The notes: generated by a model not told the origin, from the sequence alone. 64,000 nucleotides of DNA from an uncultured Clostridia bacterium (GCA_947627855.1 CANQXR010000089.1:1-64000); one strand, 5' to 3'; shown: positions 18,169 through 27,727, numbered from the stretch's first letter. Translations and numbers: made by a program.

Positions 18169-19457
18169 TGTCAGTTTTGGTAATATTTTTGATTTTCTTT
18201 TTGTGCCTGATGATTTCAATACCCATAGGCATAACACTTGCGCTTGTTTCGCTTCTGCCCGGAGCATTCGATGCTTCGTTTACGGCAAGCGGAACGTATG
18301 TGATCCGTTCTATGCTCGGCGGCATAGACAGCTTTCCTCTCCTTGCAGTGCCTATGTTTGTTGTTTCGGGCACAATAATGGCAAAGGGCGGAATATCGAA
18401 AAAGCTTTTCGATGTATTTGCATACTTTTTCGGCTCTCTTACGGCGGGAATGCCATATGCCGTTATAATAACCTGCCTGTTTTTCGGCGCAATTTCCGGC
18501 TCAGGTCCTGCCACTGTTGCGGCGGTTGGGTCTATGACTATTCCCATACTTGTAAATCTTGGCTATGACAAGCCCTTTGCAACGGCAATTGTCGCTGTGG
18601 CAGGGGGGTTGGGGGTTATTATTCCGCCAAGCATTCCATTCATAATGTACGGAACAGCATCCGGCGAATCGGTCAGCAAGCTTTTCATAGCAGGCATAAT
18701 TCCCGGTATTCTCATAAGCATTCTTCTTATGGTATATTCGTTTTACTACTGCAAAACAAGAGGCGAGGACAAAGAGCGCATACACGCTGTTGTGGGAGAC
18801 CTGAGAAAGAAAGGCTTTCTGCGTGTATTCAGGGACAGCTTTTTCGCCTTGCTCACTCCCGTCATTATTCTGGGCTGTATATATTCGGGAGCCGCTTCAC
18901 CTACGGAGGCTGCCGTAATTTCGGTTTTCTATGCACTTATAGTAAGCCTGTTTATATATAAGAGCATTAAATTCAGCGAAATTATAGACGTATTTCTTGA
19001 ATCTCTCAAAACCTATACGCCCATACTGTTCATTCTTGCAGCGTCAATAGCATTTTCGAGAGTGCTTACGCTTATGCAGGTTCCGCAGATGATAAGCAGC
19101 TGGATCCTCGCAACATTCTCAAGCAAATTCGTTATACTTATTGTAATAAACATATTCCTGCTTCTTGTGGGTATGGTTATGGATACAACGCCGGCAATAC
19201 TTATACTTACGCCTATACTGCTTCCCATAGTTACCGAAGTAGGGGTAGACCCTGTGCATTTCGGCGTTATAATGGTTGTAAATCTTGCCATAGGCTTTGT
19301 TACGCCGCCTATCGGTGTCAATCTGTTTGTGGCAAGCTCTCTCACCAAAATACCCGTGGTGGAAATATCCCATAAGGCGCTGCCAATGATAGGCTTTTTC
19401 CTGCTTGCACTTTTTATTATAACCTATGTGCCGGCAGTAAGTCTTTTGCTTGTATAG
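18168..19457 (+). CDS. dctM: TRAP transporter large permease DctM
   Basis: A 429-aa membrane permease with about 12 helices. SIPIGITLAL, AVPMFVVSGTIMAKGG, FFGAISGSGPATVAAVGS, GVIIPPSIPFIMYG and GFVTPPIGVNLFVASS are DctM signatures. It works with DctQ and the extracytoplasmic DctP to import an organic acid driven by an ion gradient. Confidence 0.95.
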   Translation: MSVLVIFLIFFLCLMISIPIGITLALVSLLPGAFDASFTASGTYVIRSMLGGIDSFPLLAVPMFVVSGTIMAKGGISKKLFDVFAYFFGSLTAGMPYAVIITCLFFGAISGSGPATVAAVGSMTIPILVNLGYDKPFATAIVAVAGGLGVIIPPSIPFIMYGTASGESVSKLFIAGIIPGILISILLMVYSFYYCKTRGEDKERIHAVVGDLRKKGFLRVFRDSFFALLTPVIILGCIYSGAASPTEAAVISVFYALIVSLFIYKSIKFSEIIDVFLESLKTYTPILFILAASIAFSRVLTLMQVPQMISSWILATFSSKFVILIVINIFLLLVGMVMDTTPAILILTPILLPIVTEVGVDPVHFGVIMVVNLAIGFVTPPIGVNLFVASSLTKIPVVEISHKALPMIGFFLLALFIITYVPAVSLLLV

Positions 19458-19470
19458 GAGGTATGTTTAT

Positions 19471-20457
19471 ATGAAAAGATTTATAGGCATTATGCTTGCA
19501 GCCATACTCACAGTCTGCACAGGCTGCGGCAGCAATACAGACGAACAGCGCTATGCATGGCCTCTCGGCACAAGCTCTCCCGAAGATACGGTAACGCAGA
19601 TTTACGCCGTTACATTTGCCGATGAGGTAAACAGACTTTCGGAGGGCAAAATGAAAATACAGGTTTATGCAAATTCAACCATAGGGGGCGACAGAGAGCT
19701 TTTGGAAAGCTGTCAGGACGGTGATATTCCCTTTGTGGTTCAGAATACGGCGCCGCAGGTGAGCTTTGTTCCCGAACTTTGCGTATTCGATCTTCCCTGT
19801 GTGTTTTCCACAATTGAGGAAGCAAGAAAGTCCGTAGATAATCCCGATTTTCTCAGCCTTACCGAGCCGCTCTATGAAAATGCCGGCTTCAGACTTCTGG
19901 GAATTTCCGACCAGGGCTTCAGAATTATGACAACAAATAAGGAAATAAAAAGCCTTGATGATTTCAGCGGTCAGAAAATAAGAACCATGGAAAATTCCTA
20001 TCATCTTGATTTCTGGAAAGCCATAAATGCAAACCCGACGCCTATGACTTTCAGCGAGGTTTATATAGGCTTGCAGCAAAAGACGATCGATGCACAGGAA
20101 AATCCATATGAAGTCGTGGTTTCTTCAAAATTCTACGAACAGCAGAAATATGTCGTGGAAACAAATCATCTGCCGCATTTTATAACCCTTATTGTAAGCA
20201 AGGACTTCTATGATTCCCTTACGCCCGAACAGCAAAGCATTATTGACGAAGCTGCAAAAACCGCTACTCAATATTCAAGACAACAATCGGACGAAAGAAT
20301 TGACGGAAGAATAAATATAATAAAGGAAAACAATACCGAAATTCTGCCGGTATCCGATGAGTTAAGACAGCAGATGATCGAAAGATCAGAGGATATATAT
20401 GATTCTATAAGAAATGTTGCCGGCGATGAGCTTGTCGACACATATATAGGAAAATAA
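19471..20457 (+). CDS. dctP: TRAP transporter substrate-binding lipoprotein DctP
   Basis: 328 aa. The N-terminus is a lipoprotein signal (Lys-Arg, hydrophobic core, then a Cys at about residue 18 in CTGCG). GGDRELLESCQDG, IRTMENSYHLDFWKAINANPTPM and EVYIGLQQKTIDAQENP are DctP family motifs, including the conserved Arg for a carboxylate. GGAGG at 19458-19462 selects ATG 19471 rather than an earlier ATG at 19450. It is last of the ydiB-dctQMP operon. Confidence 0.94.
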   Translation: MKRFIGIMLAAILTVCTGCGSNTDEQRYAWPLGTSSPEDTVTQIYAVTFADEVNRLSEGKMKIQVYANSTIGGDRELLESCQDGDIPFVVQNTAPQVSFVPELCVFDLPCVFSTIEEARKSVDNPDFLSLTEPLYENAGFRLLGISDQGFRIMTTNKEIKSLDDFSGQKIRTMENSYHLDFWKAINANPTPMTFSEVYIGLQQKTIDAQENPYEVVVSSKFYEQQKYVVETNHLPHFITLIVSKDFYDSLTPEQQSIIDEAAKTATQYSRQQSDERIDGRINIIKENNTEILPVSDELRQQMIERSEDIYDSIRNVAGDELVDTYIGK

Positions 20458-20469
20458 CAAATATTATAA

Positions 20470-20496
20470 ACGGGAGGTCATATTATGGTCTCCCGT
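20470..20496 (+). terminator. Terminator-like hairpin after dctP
   Basis: ACGGGAGGTC (20470-20479) pairs with GGTCTCCCGT (20487-20496) around a 7-nt loop. The U-tract after it is poor (ACCTATTTT). Confidence 0.7.
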
Positions 20497-20513
20497 ACCT
20501 ATTTTGGGAGTCA

Positions 20514-20752
20514 ACTATTCGCAAAAGTTACGTTAGTTCATATAGTAATTACAGTTATTGACTGCTGGTCAAAAAACCTGAGAATTATCAAATTTTTCTG
20601 TGGTTGACCGGTATAGTAAATCAACATAAAATCACCCTAATTTTTTCTTAGTGATTGAGTAAAAATTGAGTAGCCAATGAGAGGCTAATTATGAAGTAGT
20701 AACGGCATATTTAACCTAAGAGGAGTTTAAATATTTTTATTTTGCGAATAGT
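20514..20752. repeat. 239-bp non-coding element bounded by 13-bp inverted repeats
   Basis: ACTATTCGCAAAA at 20514-20526 is the exact reverse complement of TTTTGCGAATAGT at 20740-20752. The DNA between has no convincing gene. It lies exactly where GC-richer chromosomal DNA gives way to AT-rich island DNA. It could be a MITE-like insertion, a recombinase site, or a relic of an attachment region. I found no second copy near the far end of the island. Confidence 0.6.
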
Positions 20753-20853
20753 CAAACTAAATAAAGATAAATCTTTAAAAATTTTTGTAACTTTATGGTA
20801 TAGTAAATACCCAATGTACTCAATCTAAAAATCGCATAATCTGTATAAAATTA

Positions 20854-20889
20854 AGGCAGTATTTTTGACAAATTGATACTGCCTTTTTT
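20854..20889 (+). terminator. Leader terminator/attenuator upstream of C39-like gene
   Basis: AGGCAGTA (20854-20861) pairs with TACTGCCT (20877-20884), followed by a T-run. It ends 22 bases before the next start codon, so it probably terminates a short leader RNA made from an AT-rich promoter region (TATAGT near 20800) and may act as an attenuator. Confidence 0.7.
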
Positions 20890-20911
20890 GTGTTGAAATA
20901 AAGGAGATGGT

Positions 20912-21976
20912 TTGATAGATATGAAATTCAAGACGATGGTGGCATCGTTTCTGACGTTTATCATGGTTACTAATAATACAATCATTGCCCCAGCCAAAAA
21001 AAGTTCAGATAGTTTCGGCGACTATTCAGATCAATCAGCTCAGTTTAAATCTGACACAAGTCATTTGGAGTATGCAGATATTCTTTCATCATTACAAGCA
21101 AGTAGGAACAGTACTCAGGTAACTGACTTGGGTACAATCTTTAAGAATAGAGTAGATTTCTCAAAACTCCCGGATACATCAGAAGGGGCAGATCAGAGCG
21201 GGAATAGTACGGCATCCAACCTAAAGAATAATGGTGCTAAAATATCGGCTGACCCGTCAAACATAGTTCAGACACCCGGTGAGTTCCAAGGTAGTTGGGG
21301 CGGCAAGACAACCGAAGAGATTTATAACACTGTAAATTTTGAAGGAGGCGGGAAAGTATCCCAAAGTGACTTTAAAAAATTGATGAGTTGGTCAGGTCAG
21401 ACAAAATATTTTGATGAAAGAAATAATTATGTTATACCTGTACCCCACTATACACAGGCTGAAGGGGTCGAGGACTGGTATTATTATTACACAGGTGATT
21501 TTAATCTGGGTGCAGCAGGGTGTTGCATATACATGGTAGCTCATATATGTACCGTGTTGCAGGGAGCGCTTATTAATCCTGCAGAAGCATACATACTATG
21601 TCGGCAATATGGAATTGTCAATAGCGTAGGCTTATTCAATGGTGATTCAGCAGAAGCGGGATTTAATGCCCTTATGGAATTAAACGGTTATAAGTGTAAG
21701 TTCTATCATAAATCTGAAGTAGATGAGAATGTTAAACAGGAGCTTATAGATAGTTTGCAAAGAGGAATACCATGTGGCATTTGGGAGACAAGAGGTCCAC
21801 TAAGCGGTTCAGGATCACATTTTCAGAACATTGATTATTATGATTCAAGGACAGGGGAATTCACTATTGCACAGGCAACCAGAAAAGCTTTGGACACAAA
21901 TTCCTATTCATGGGAGACGATATACAATGGATTTATTAGTGATAATTCAAGGCCTTGTTTATATATTATTTATTAA
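20912..21976 (+). CDS. Secreted C39-like cysteine peptidase domain protein
   Basis: 354 aa. A hydrophobic signal-like segment (residues ~8-27) is followed by a polar linker rich in Ser, Asp and Asn, then a C39-type papain-fold domain from residue ~175. The domain reads VPHYTQAEGVEDWYYYY, then GAAGCCIYMVAHI (candidate catalytic Cys), then GSGSHFQNIDYYD (candidate His) and a Glu/Asp-bearing strand. TTG 20912 fits AAGGAG best; ATG 20921 is 14 bases away. It may process or bind a peptide outside the cell. Confidence 0.65.
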   Translation: MIDMKFKTMVASFLTFIMVTNNTIIAPAKKSSDSFGDYSDQSAQFKSDTSHLEYADILSSLQASRNSTQVTDLGTIFKNRVDFSKLPDTSEGADQSGNSTASNLKNNGAKISADPSNIVQTPGEFQGSWGGKTTEEIYNTVNFEGGGKVSQSDFKKLMSWSGQTKYFDERNNYVIPVPHYTQAEGVEDWYYYYTGDFNLGAAGCCIYMVAHICTVLQGALINPAEAYILCRQYGIVNSVGLFNGDSAEAGFNALMELNGYKCKFYHKSEVDENVKQELIDSLQRGIPCGIWETRGPLSGSGSHFQNIDYYDSRTGEFTIAQATRKALDTNSYSWETIYNGFISDNSRPCLYIIY

Positions 21977-21994
21977 TAAAGGAGGACAAGTAAG

Positions 21995-22801
21995 ATGAAA
22001 TATTTTAAGGACAAAGCATCTGCACGTATTATCGCTGTTGCAGTTATAGCTTTCTTCATCTGTAACGTAATAATATTCTTAAGCCTTTCTTATATACATT
22101 ATACTAACAATTATCTCATAACAGAAGTGTTGACAACAGGAGATCCGGACCCAACTCAACCTGATTCAATAATGCTGACCAAAAATAGTATGTTAAATCG
22201 GGTTATAATGGCACCAACTGAGAAAGCAGCGGAAAATGCAATAACAGAATTTGCAGATGAATATTTTGCTGCATTATGTGGAGATGTTTATGACAACCAA
22301 CTTGTAAGAGATTATATGGCAAAATCAGCTTTACAACCTATACCCTATGTAACACCCAAAGAATCTATGAAAGAAGATTTTTATCTATTAGAGGAAATGG
22401 GCGGAGAATGGGATGAAGAGATATATGAAAAGAAGTTGGCAGCCGGGGAGATAACATTACTTGAAGATGACCCCGACGACTCAGACCCCAGAGTACAAGT
22501 AATAGATGGTAAACCGTATATAAGTATTTATGACCTTGACTTTAATGATGATGGAGTAGCTGTTGTACGATATATGGGGCATAATTATAATATTACACGC
22601 TCATCTACGGGATTTTTGCCGGGGCAGTTTGAGGGACAGTATACTCCGAAGGATTTTATTTTAGATAAGATTGTGCCCCAACCTTCAGGTAAGACATATG
22701 ATACCTACTACAAAACATACGACGGTTTGTTTATGATTGGGTTGAATGTTCAGCTCGACAAGGATAATAACGTAACAGACTTTAAGGTAATATATTCATA
22801 A
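21995..22801 (+). CDS. Membrane-anchored protein of unknown function
   Basis: 268 aa. One N-terminal transmembrane helix (residues ~12-35) and an acidic exterior domain with many Asp, Glu and Tyr, including a DDPDDSDPR loop. No family recognised. AAGGAGG precedes ATG 21995. It is cotranscribed with the C39-like gene (18-base gap) and ends at a strong terminator, so the pair probably acts together at the cell surface. Confidence 0.7.
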   Translation: MKYFKDKASARIIAVAVIAFFICNVIIFLSLSYIHYTNNYLITEVLTTGDPDPTQPDSIMLTKNSMLNRVIMAPTEKAAENAITEFADEYFAALCGDVYDNQLVRDYMAKSALQPIPYVTPKESMKEDFYLLEEMGGEWDEEIYEKKLAAGEITLLEDDPDDSDPRVQVIDGKPYISIYDLDFNDDGVAVVRYMGHNYNITRSSTGFLPGQFEGQYTPKDFILDKIVPQPSGKTYDTYYKTYDGLFMIGLNVQLDKDNNVTDFKVIYS

Positions 22802-22829
22802 AAACTAAATATTTTTACATTATAAATAA

Positions 22830-22879
22830 GTGGGTGGTATGGATAATTACGACATTATCTGTATTGCCCACGTTTTTTT
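22830..22879 (+). terminator. 18-bp stem intrinsic terminator
   Basis: 22830-22847 pairs without interruption (allowing G-U) with 22854-22871 around a 6-nt loop, then GTTTTTTT. Confidence 0.93.
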
Positions 22880-22897
22880 GGGAGAGTGACAGCATAA

Positions 22898-23521
22898 TTG
22901 ATCGATTATAAAAAAGATATAGACAAATATAAAGGAAAAGAATTTGGTAACTGGTCAGTTATAGACTTGGCGGACAGAAAGGATAAATACAACAACACAT
23001 ACTATACTTGTCGATGTAATTTATGTGGTAGAAAGAGAGTGTTACCGGCAAAGTTTGTCACCGACCCAAAACATAAATTACATCCTTTTAGTTGTGGCTG
23101 TGTAAGTGTAGGTGTTTATACTATAAGAGAGTTTTTGTCAGAGAATAATATTATGTTTGAGGAAGAGGTCACGTTTAAAGATTTGCTTTCACCTAAAGGC
23201 GGTAAATTAAGATTTGATTTCATGATAAAGGTTCGATATGGAGAACAAATCTATAACTACGCCGTGATTGAATATGATGGTAGACAACATACAGATATTA
23301 AAAGCTTTATGAAAATAACGAGAATATATCAAAGAGATAGAGCAGAGGTAGAAATGGGCTATTATAATTTATGTGATAGTCTGAAAGAGGATTACTGCCG
23401 ACATATCGGACTACATTTTCTAAGAATAACCTATTCACGGGATGCAGATGAAATAAGAAGACAACTTACACGCTATCTCGACAAGATAGGTTATGCAAAT
23501 ATAAAAACAAAGGGGGCATAA
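22898..23521 (+). CDS. Zinc-ribbon PD-(D/E)XK-like nuclease
   Basis: 207 aa. The N-terminal part has a zinc ribbon (CRCNLCGRKR and a second Cys pair in SCGCVS). Then comes LRFDFMIKVRYG ... AVIEYDGRQH, a D...EYDG pattern like that of the Vsr/homing-type PD-(D/E)XK nucleases, and LRITYSRDADEIRRQL. Phage and mobile-element endonucleases combine such parts. The start is TTG 22898 with GGGAGAG upstream. It is the first gene after a strong terminator. Confidence 0.65.
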   Translation: MIDYKKDIDKYKGKEFGNWSVIDLADRKDKYNNTYYTCRCNLCGRKRVLPAKFVTDPKHKLHPFSCGCVSVGVYTIREFLSENNIMFEEEVTFKDLLSPKGGKLRFDFMIKVRYGEQIYNYAVIEYDGRQHTDIKSFMKITRIYQRDRAEVEMGYYNLCDSLKEDYCRHIGLHFLRITYSRDADEIRRQLTRYLDKIGYANIKTKGA

Positions 23522-23524
23522 GCG

Positions 23525-26197
23525 ATGGATATATCAGGAAGTATTTGGAGTAACATTACGGGGTGTAAGTATTATCAGGCTTTTGAATCAACATCAACCA
23601 AGGAACTTCTCCAGAAGTTTTACGAAAATAAGTACACTAACGAGTCTTTAAAGAATTTAATATACGATTTCACAAGGGGTTATATGCCGGTTATAACTGA
23701 AGTTGTTCGTGCAGCTGATGGACATTCAAATACTCATGTTTTCACGATTGATGGTGAATATAACGAATGGGAGAATCCAAAGACAGAGCAGTTATGCGAT
23801 GTACTCCTTGGTTTACTGATGGGTTACAACAAGAAGAAAATAAGACTCACCGGTATGAGAAAAATGTATGAGAACTATTGCAAAATCGTACAGGGTTCAT
23901 TAGCCTATCAGGAGTCTGTGCTGCGTTTGATTCCACGATTTCCGGAATTATTGGAATGGATATTTTACAGTCTATATAGAATTAAAGCTGATAAAGCACA
24001 AAATAATATTCCTTTGCAGATAGCAGCGTATGAAGAATATACGATGAGAAAATATGTTTATCATCTTATATTACTATGGATGTTCAAACCTATGGTGGAT
24101 TTACAAAACAACCGTATTCATGGCAAGGGTGCCATAGTAGAAAATTCGGTATTCTGTGATGTTCTGAAGATATTATATGATGAGAACCTGAGTGATACAG
24201 AGACAGCTACGGAGCTACTTGCAATGTTTTTGCCGGAGATTGAACGGGATAATGCAGAAGCCCTTGTAGCATTAAGGTATAGACAGCAGTATTTGGATGG
24301 TAATTGTTCTTATTCAGGGCTGTCAGAGATAGAGGAGATAATCTACTTGGTTTCATTTATCACGCTTATGTATATTGAGTACTTAGGGTACACAACCCTA
24401 ATCTCAAGTGAGACAGATTCCAAATTCAAGACCTGTTTGCAAAGTCTTATAAGAGGATTTTACAATCGTATGATAGAAGCCGGAGCAGATGAACGTGTAT
24501 GCTTTATAACCAGTCAGCAGTCTTCCAATGAGCTTAATTATGGCAGTACTGAGGAGAAGGATTATGCTATTAAGATGCAGCAAAATGCCATAAATGAGAT
24601 TATAGGTCAGACAAGCGACAGCAAAGAGATAGACTTAAGCACTATAGTCCGCCATACAATGACAGACAGGGTATGCAGAAAAGGCTACTTAATGTCTGAG
24701 TTTTCTTCAGGTCAATATAAAGGCTATTTCAGTGATGGTATGATTGACTATGATATACAAGAGGTATTAACGTGTTATGGAGATGTAATTTTTTATCTGA
24801 CTCAGAATGACAACCAGTTAAGTCTTTCAATAGATGATTATAGCTTCAGTCACTCTTATCATACAAAGAGTATAACTATATTCACTGTGGAAGATAGGTG
24901 GGGTAGTGAAAACGGATATTTTGGCGTAGATGTATCGAGAACTATGTTTCTGAAAACACTGGTAGATGGTTATTATCTTATCAAGAAACGTTACTTAGAC
25001 TTAATTCAGGATTCAGAAAAAACACAAACGTACCACCCCGCTATAGAATTAAGTTCTCTGTGTGTATCACCGGAAACCTTAAGCATAATAGGTGATGAGA
25101 ATGGCCATAGACCAACCATAACAGATATGGAACCAGAGGATTTGCCAGCTTATTGTGAAACAGGTTATTATATTAACGATTCGACAATCATTCATAATCA
25201 AGGGTTAAAGTCGGATTGTTTAAGTGCTGTAATACCTAAGGACAGAGTAATATATCCGATAGAGATAGAGTATGAATCTGAAGAAGAAAAACAGAAGTAT
25301 TACAGAGCCACTATAAGCCCGGAGGAATATAAAAAATTATCACATATGATATCAACCCAGCCGACCAAGAAAGTTTATATGGGTGATGAGCCGGATAAAA
25401 ATAGTAAGGCAAGATCTATGCTGAGAACTGAAGACATTATGAGTCCTGAAGAGTATCAGACATTTTCACAGATGGTATCGGCGGTATTGAGCTTAAAATA
25501 CTCTAAGAATGAAAAGGCAAAGGAAGACAGAGAAGCAGAACTCAAAAGGGCTTACTCATTTAATATGGCATTAGAGCCGGCTGAGGTACTCGTTTACTCA
25601 CGGGGTGATAGTCCGGTAAGTGCCGATGTAATACAGCAAGATGTGGTATGTGTACAAGTGTCTGTAGATGCTAATAATTGCTGGTCAGGAAAGATAGATG
25701 ATAAGTTTACTGCATCATTAGTGAATGCCAATAAGATTATAATAGAGACCATCGACAAACTGTTTACCGGAGAAGTTAAACCCCAAGACTCAGACCCTAA
25801 CTGGGTACGGCAGGCACGAAAGAGATTAACTGAAAAGATGGAAACCGAGACCGAGTCAGAAGCTGAAGACAAGGTCGATGAGAGTACAGAACCGGTGGAA
25901 ACAGAGCAACCTGTTGAGGCTCAACCTGAAGTCCAAGAGGAAGAAGATATAAAGGAGATTACTTCAATGAGGGGAAACATCTATACAAGCGAAACATTAA
26001 AACTTGCATATAACAGCAAGATAATATCACAGAAAAAGAATGTCGATTATGATGGACCACGTGTTAATTTATCAGATGAATACTTCGACAGGCTGGTAAA
26101 CAATCAGGACAGTCCTGCTCAGGTAGAGGTAGATGACAGATTAATGATATATGACCCTGTTGCAGACTTCTTTGAGTTTGTTGGGGGTGATCTTTGA
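23525..26197 (+). CDS. 890-aa protein of unknown function
   Basis: Three bases after the nuclease gene. Residues 1-350 look helical and soluble; residues ~600-800 are charged. A run rich in Glu, Thr and Val (about 795-835) forms a flexible linker before a C-terminal ~55-residue domain ending DPVADFFEFVGGDL. There is no signal peptide or transmembrane helix, and I recognise no motif. The size and flexible linker suggest a scaffold or structural protein; that is only an impression. Confidence 0.8.
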   Translation: MDISGSIWSNITGCKYYQAFESTSTKELLQKFYENKYTNESLKNLIYDFTRGYMPVITEVVRAADGHSNTHVFTIDGEYNEWENPKTEQLCDVLLGLLMGYNKKKIRLTGMRKMYENYCKIVQGSLAYQESVLRLIPRFPELLEWIFYSLYRIKADKAQNNIPLQIAAYEEYTMRKYVYHLILLWMFKPMVDLQNNRIHGKGAIVENSVFCDVLKILYDENLSDTETATELLAMFLPEIERDNAEALVALRYRQQYLDGNCSYSGLSEIEEIIYLVSFITLMYIEYLGYTTLISSETDSKFKTCLQSLIRGFYNRMIEAGADERVCFITSQQSSNELNYGSTEEKDYAIKMQQNAINEIIGQTSDSKEIDLSTIVRHTMTDRVCRKGYLMSEFSSGQYKGYFSDGMIDYDIQEVLTCYGDVIFYLTQNDNQLSLSIDDYSFSHSYHTKSITIFTVEDRWGSENGYFGVDVSRTMFLKTLVDGYYLIKKRYLDLIQDSEKTQTYHPAIELSSLCVSPETLSIIGDENGHRPTITDMEPEDLPAYCETGYYINDSTIIHNQGLKSDCLSAVIPKDRVIYPIEIEYESEEEKQKYYRATISPEEYKKLSHMISTQPTKKVYMGDEPDKNSKARSMLRTEDIMSPEEYQTFSQMVSAVLSLKYSKNEKAKEDREAELKRAYSFNMALEPAEVLVYSRGDSPVSADVIQQDVVCVQVSVDANNCWSGKIDDKFTASLVNANKIIIETIDKLFTGEVKPQDSDPNWVRQARKRLTEKMETETESEAEDKVDESTEPVETEQPVEAQPEVQEEEDIKEITSMRGNIYTSETLKLAYNSKIISQKKNVDYDGPRVNLSDEYFDRLVNNQDSPAQVEVDDRLMIYDPVADFFEFVGGDL

Positions 26198-26199
26198 TA

Positions 26200-26664
26200 A
26201 TGAGACGAAATATATTTCCAATGATGGTGAATGTTCTTCTCTTTGTTGTGCTCTCTCTTATTCTTATAATTGTTATGGTCAACACAGATGAATTTGAAAC
26301 TGCAATGCAGACATCTTTAAGTTATACTGACAGAGTCGATGTTAAATGCGTAGATATAGTGAAATCGATTGATGGAAGTTATTATACAATGACCTATATG
26401 TATGAGCCTCAAGGTGTTGAAGAGCCGTATTACATAAAGTATATTGAATATGATGTAGAACCGGACATCTCCGAACTATGGGTTTCAAACGTAGACCCAA
26501 CAAAAGTTTCAAAAATACCCACAACCCTAACCACCAAAGTAGCATACTTTTTAAATAATCCTATCTTCTGTTTGCTTGAGTTTATCTTCATACTACAGTT
26601 GATATGTGGCTGTTCTGTATGCTTTATAAGAGGTATTACAAAACATTATAGAGAGGCAGAATAA
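26200..26664 (+). CDS. Two-helix membrane protein, unknown
   Basis: 154 aa with hydrophobic helices near residues 5-27 and 120-142 enclosing a ~90-residue extracytoplasmic domain. ATG 26200 follows GGGGGTGAT at about ten bases; a TTG at 26194 is too close to it. It overlaps or abuts the 890-aa gene, so it is in the same operon. Confidence 0.7.
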   Translation: MRRNIFPMMVNVLLFVVLSLILIIVMVNTDEFETAMQTSLSYTDRVDVKCVDIVKSIDGSYYTMTYMYEPQGVEEPYYIKYIEYDVEPDISELWVSNVDPTKVSKIPTTLTTKVAYFLNNPIFCLLEFIFILQLICGCSVCFIRGITKHYREAE

Positions 26665-26709
26665 CCGATATACAATAACTTAAGTGGGGGTGGTAATGAT
26701 GATGGACAG

Positions 26710-26790
26710 ATGAAGTCAGAGAGTGATGTAAATCTTGCAACAAAGGACAGTATTGACATTTTTAAATTCTTAAGGGGGGAAACACTATGA
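26710..26790 (+). CDS. Possible 26-aa ORF
   Basis: MKSESDVNLATKDS... ends in TGA overlapping the next ATG (ATGA), which would fit translational coupling. Its own ribosome-binding site is poor: GGGGGTGG lies about 16 bases upstream. It may be chance. Confidence 0.25.
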   Translation: MKSESDVNLATKDSIDIFKFLRGETL

Positions 26791-27041
26791 ATAATAAGGA
26801 AGTATATACACATGACGAAGCGGCATTAATAATTGAAATGTTTGAGGAAATCCTTGAAGACAATGGCATTATTATACCATCACCGGAGGATAGTGAACGT
26901 GAGCCTGATAATAAGGCTTGCCTTTATGGAAGTGTTTATTCTGACCTTTTAGACGCTGTAGAGGACAACCTGATCAGTATGCTTCAGAAACAGAAGGACG
27001 GTGCTGAAGTGGTCAGTTACGAATTTTCCGGAAGAGTATAA
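26787..27041 (+). CDS. Small acidic protein, unknown
   Basis: 84 aa, rich in Glu and Asp, with EAALIIEMFEEILEDNGI predicted helical. A strong AAGGGGGG site lies before ATG 26787. No family recognised. Part of a run of small genes on the same strand. Confidence 0.65.
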   Translation: MNNKEVYTHDEAALIIEMFEEILEDNGIIIPSPEDSEREPDNKACLYGSVYSDLLDAVEDNLISMLQKQKDGAEVVSYEFSGRV

Positions 27042-27058
27042 AAGGGAGTGCATGTAAA

Positions 27059-27241
27059 ATGAATAAAGATTATCTGTGGAATCTGTTAAAGGAACATATA
27101 GGACATAATGTTAAGATTGTGTCCTATGGTGATGGGGACAACATTCACGATATTTGTCTGGAGTGTGAGGATTGTAATAAGGTGATTATAGATGCAGAAC
27201 TGTACACGCTTCAGAGCAGAGACGAGGAGGCTTCTAGCTGA
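27059..27241 (+). CDS. Small protein with Cys pair, unknown
   Basis: 60 aa. ICLECEDCNKVIID includes three Cys that could be part of a metal site. AAGGGAG precedes ATG 27059. No family recognised. Confidence 0.6.
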   Translation: MNKDYLWNLLKEHIGHNVKIVSYGDGDNIHDICLECEDCNKVIIDAELYTLQSRDEEASS

Positions 27242-27298
27242 GCCTTTAACCATTACGACACCAATCAATAATTACTATACATAAGAAAGGACTAAAAT

Positions 27299-27706
27299 AT
27301 GGAAAAAGATACTTTACACAATGAAGACGAAGAAGTAATTGAAACAGACATTCCGGTGGATGATGATTACGAAGAAGATGAAGAAATAATGGAACCATAC
27401 ATACAATCTACAGCACCAGAGCAGGGGTTAAATGGATTTCAGACCGTTATTGTCAGCTTCATCATACCGCTTATTATTTCAACCATTGTTTGTACGATAA
27501 TTACAGGCTTTTTTAATTATAATAGATATAAAAGCGAGATAGAGCGTTATCATATGGACGAGATTATGGAAGAGTTCGAGGATATCAACGACAGATTAGA
27601 CGAGCTTGAAGATGATAACGAAGGTATAAACGAAAAGATGAGCCAAATTATGGGTGGCTTAATCAGAATGAATGCAAAAATAGACCAAATATCTGAGAAC
27701 GAGTAA
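27299..27706 (+). CDS. Single-pass membrane protein with coiled coil
   Basis: 135 aa. A very acidic N-terminal ~45 residues is followed by one transmembrane helix (about 48-72) and a C-terminal coiled coil (about 80-133) with heptad-like spacing. No family recognised. AGAAAGGAC precedes the ATG. It is the last gene before the convergent amidoligase operon. Confidence 0.7.
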   Translation: MEKDTLHNEDEEVIETDIPVDDDYEEDEEIMEPYIQSTAPEQGLNGFQTVIVSFIIPLIISTIVCTIITGFFNYNRYKSEIERYHMDEIMEEFEDINDRLDELEDDNEGINEKMSQIMGGLIRMNAKIDQISENE

Positions 27707-27727
27707 GACACTCATAAAATATAAGAT

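Noticed and set aside
26710-26790. A confident 26-aa gene
   Set aside because: The ATGA overlap is attractive, but the ribosome-binding site is badly placed; listed at low confidence only.
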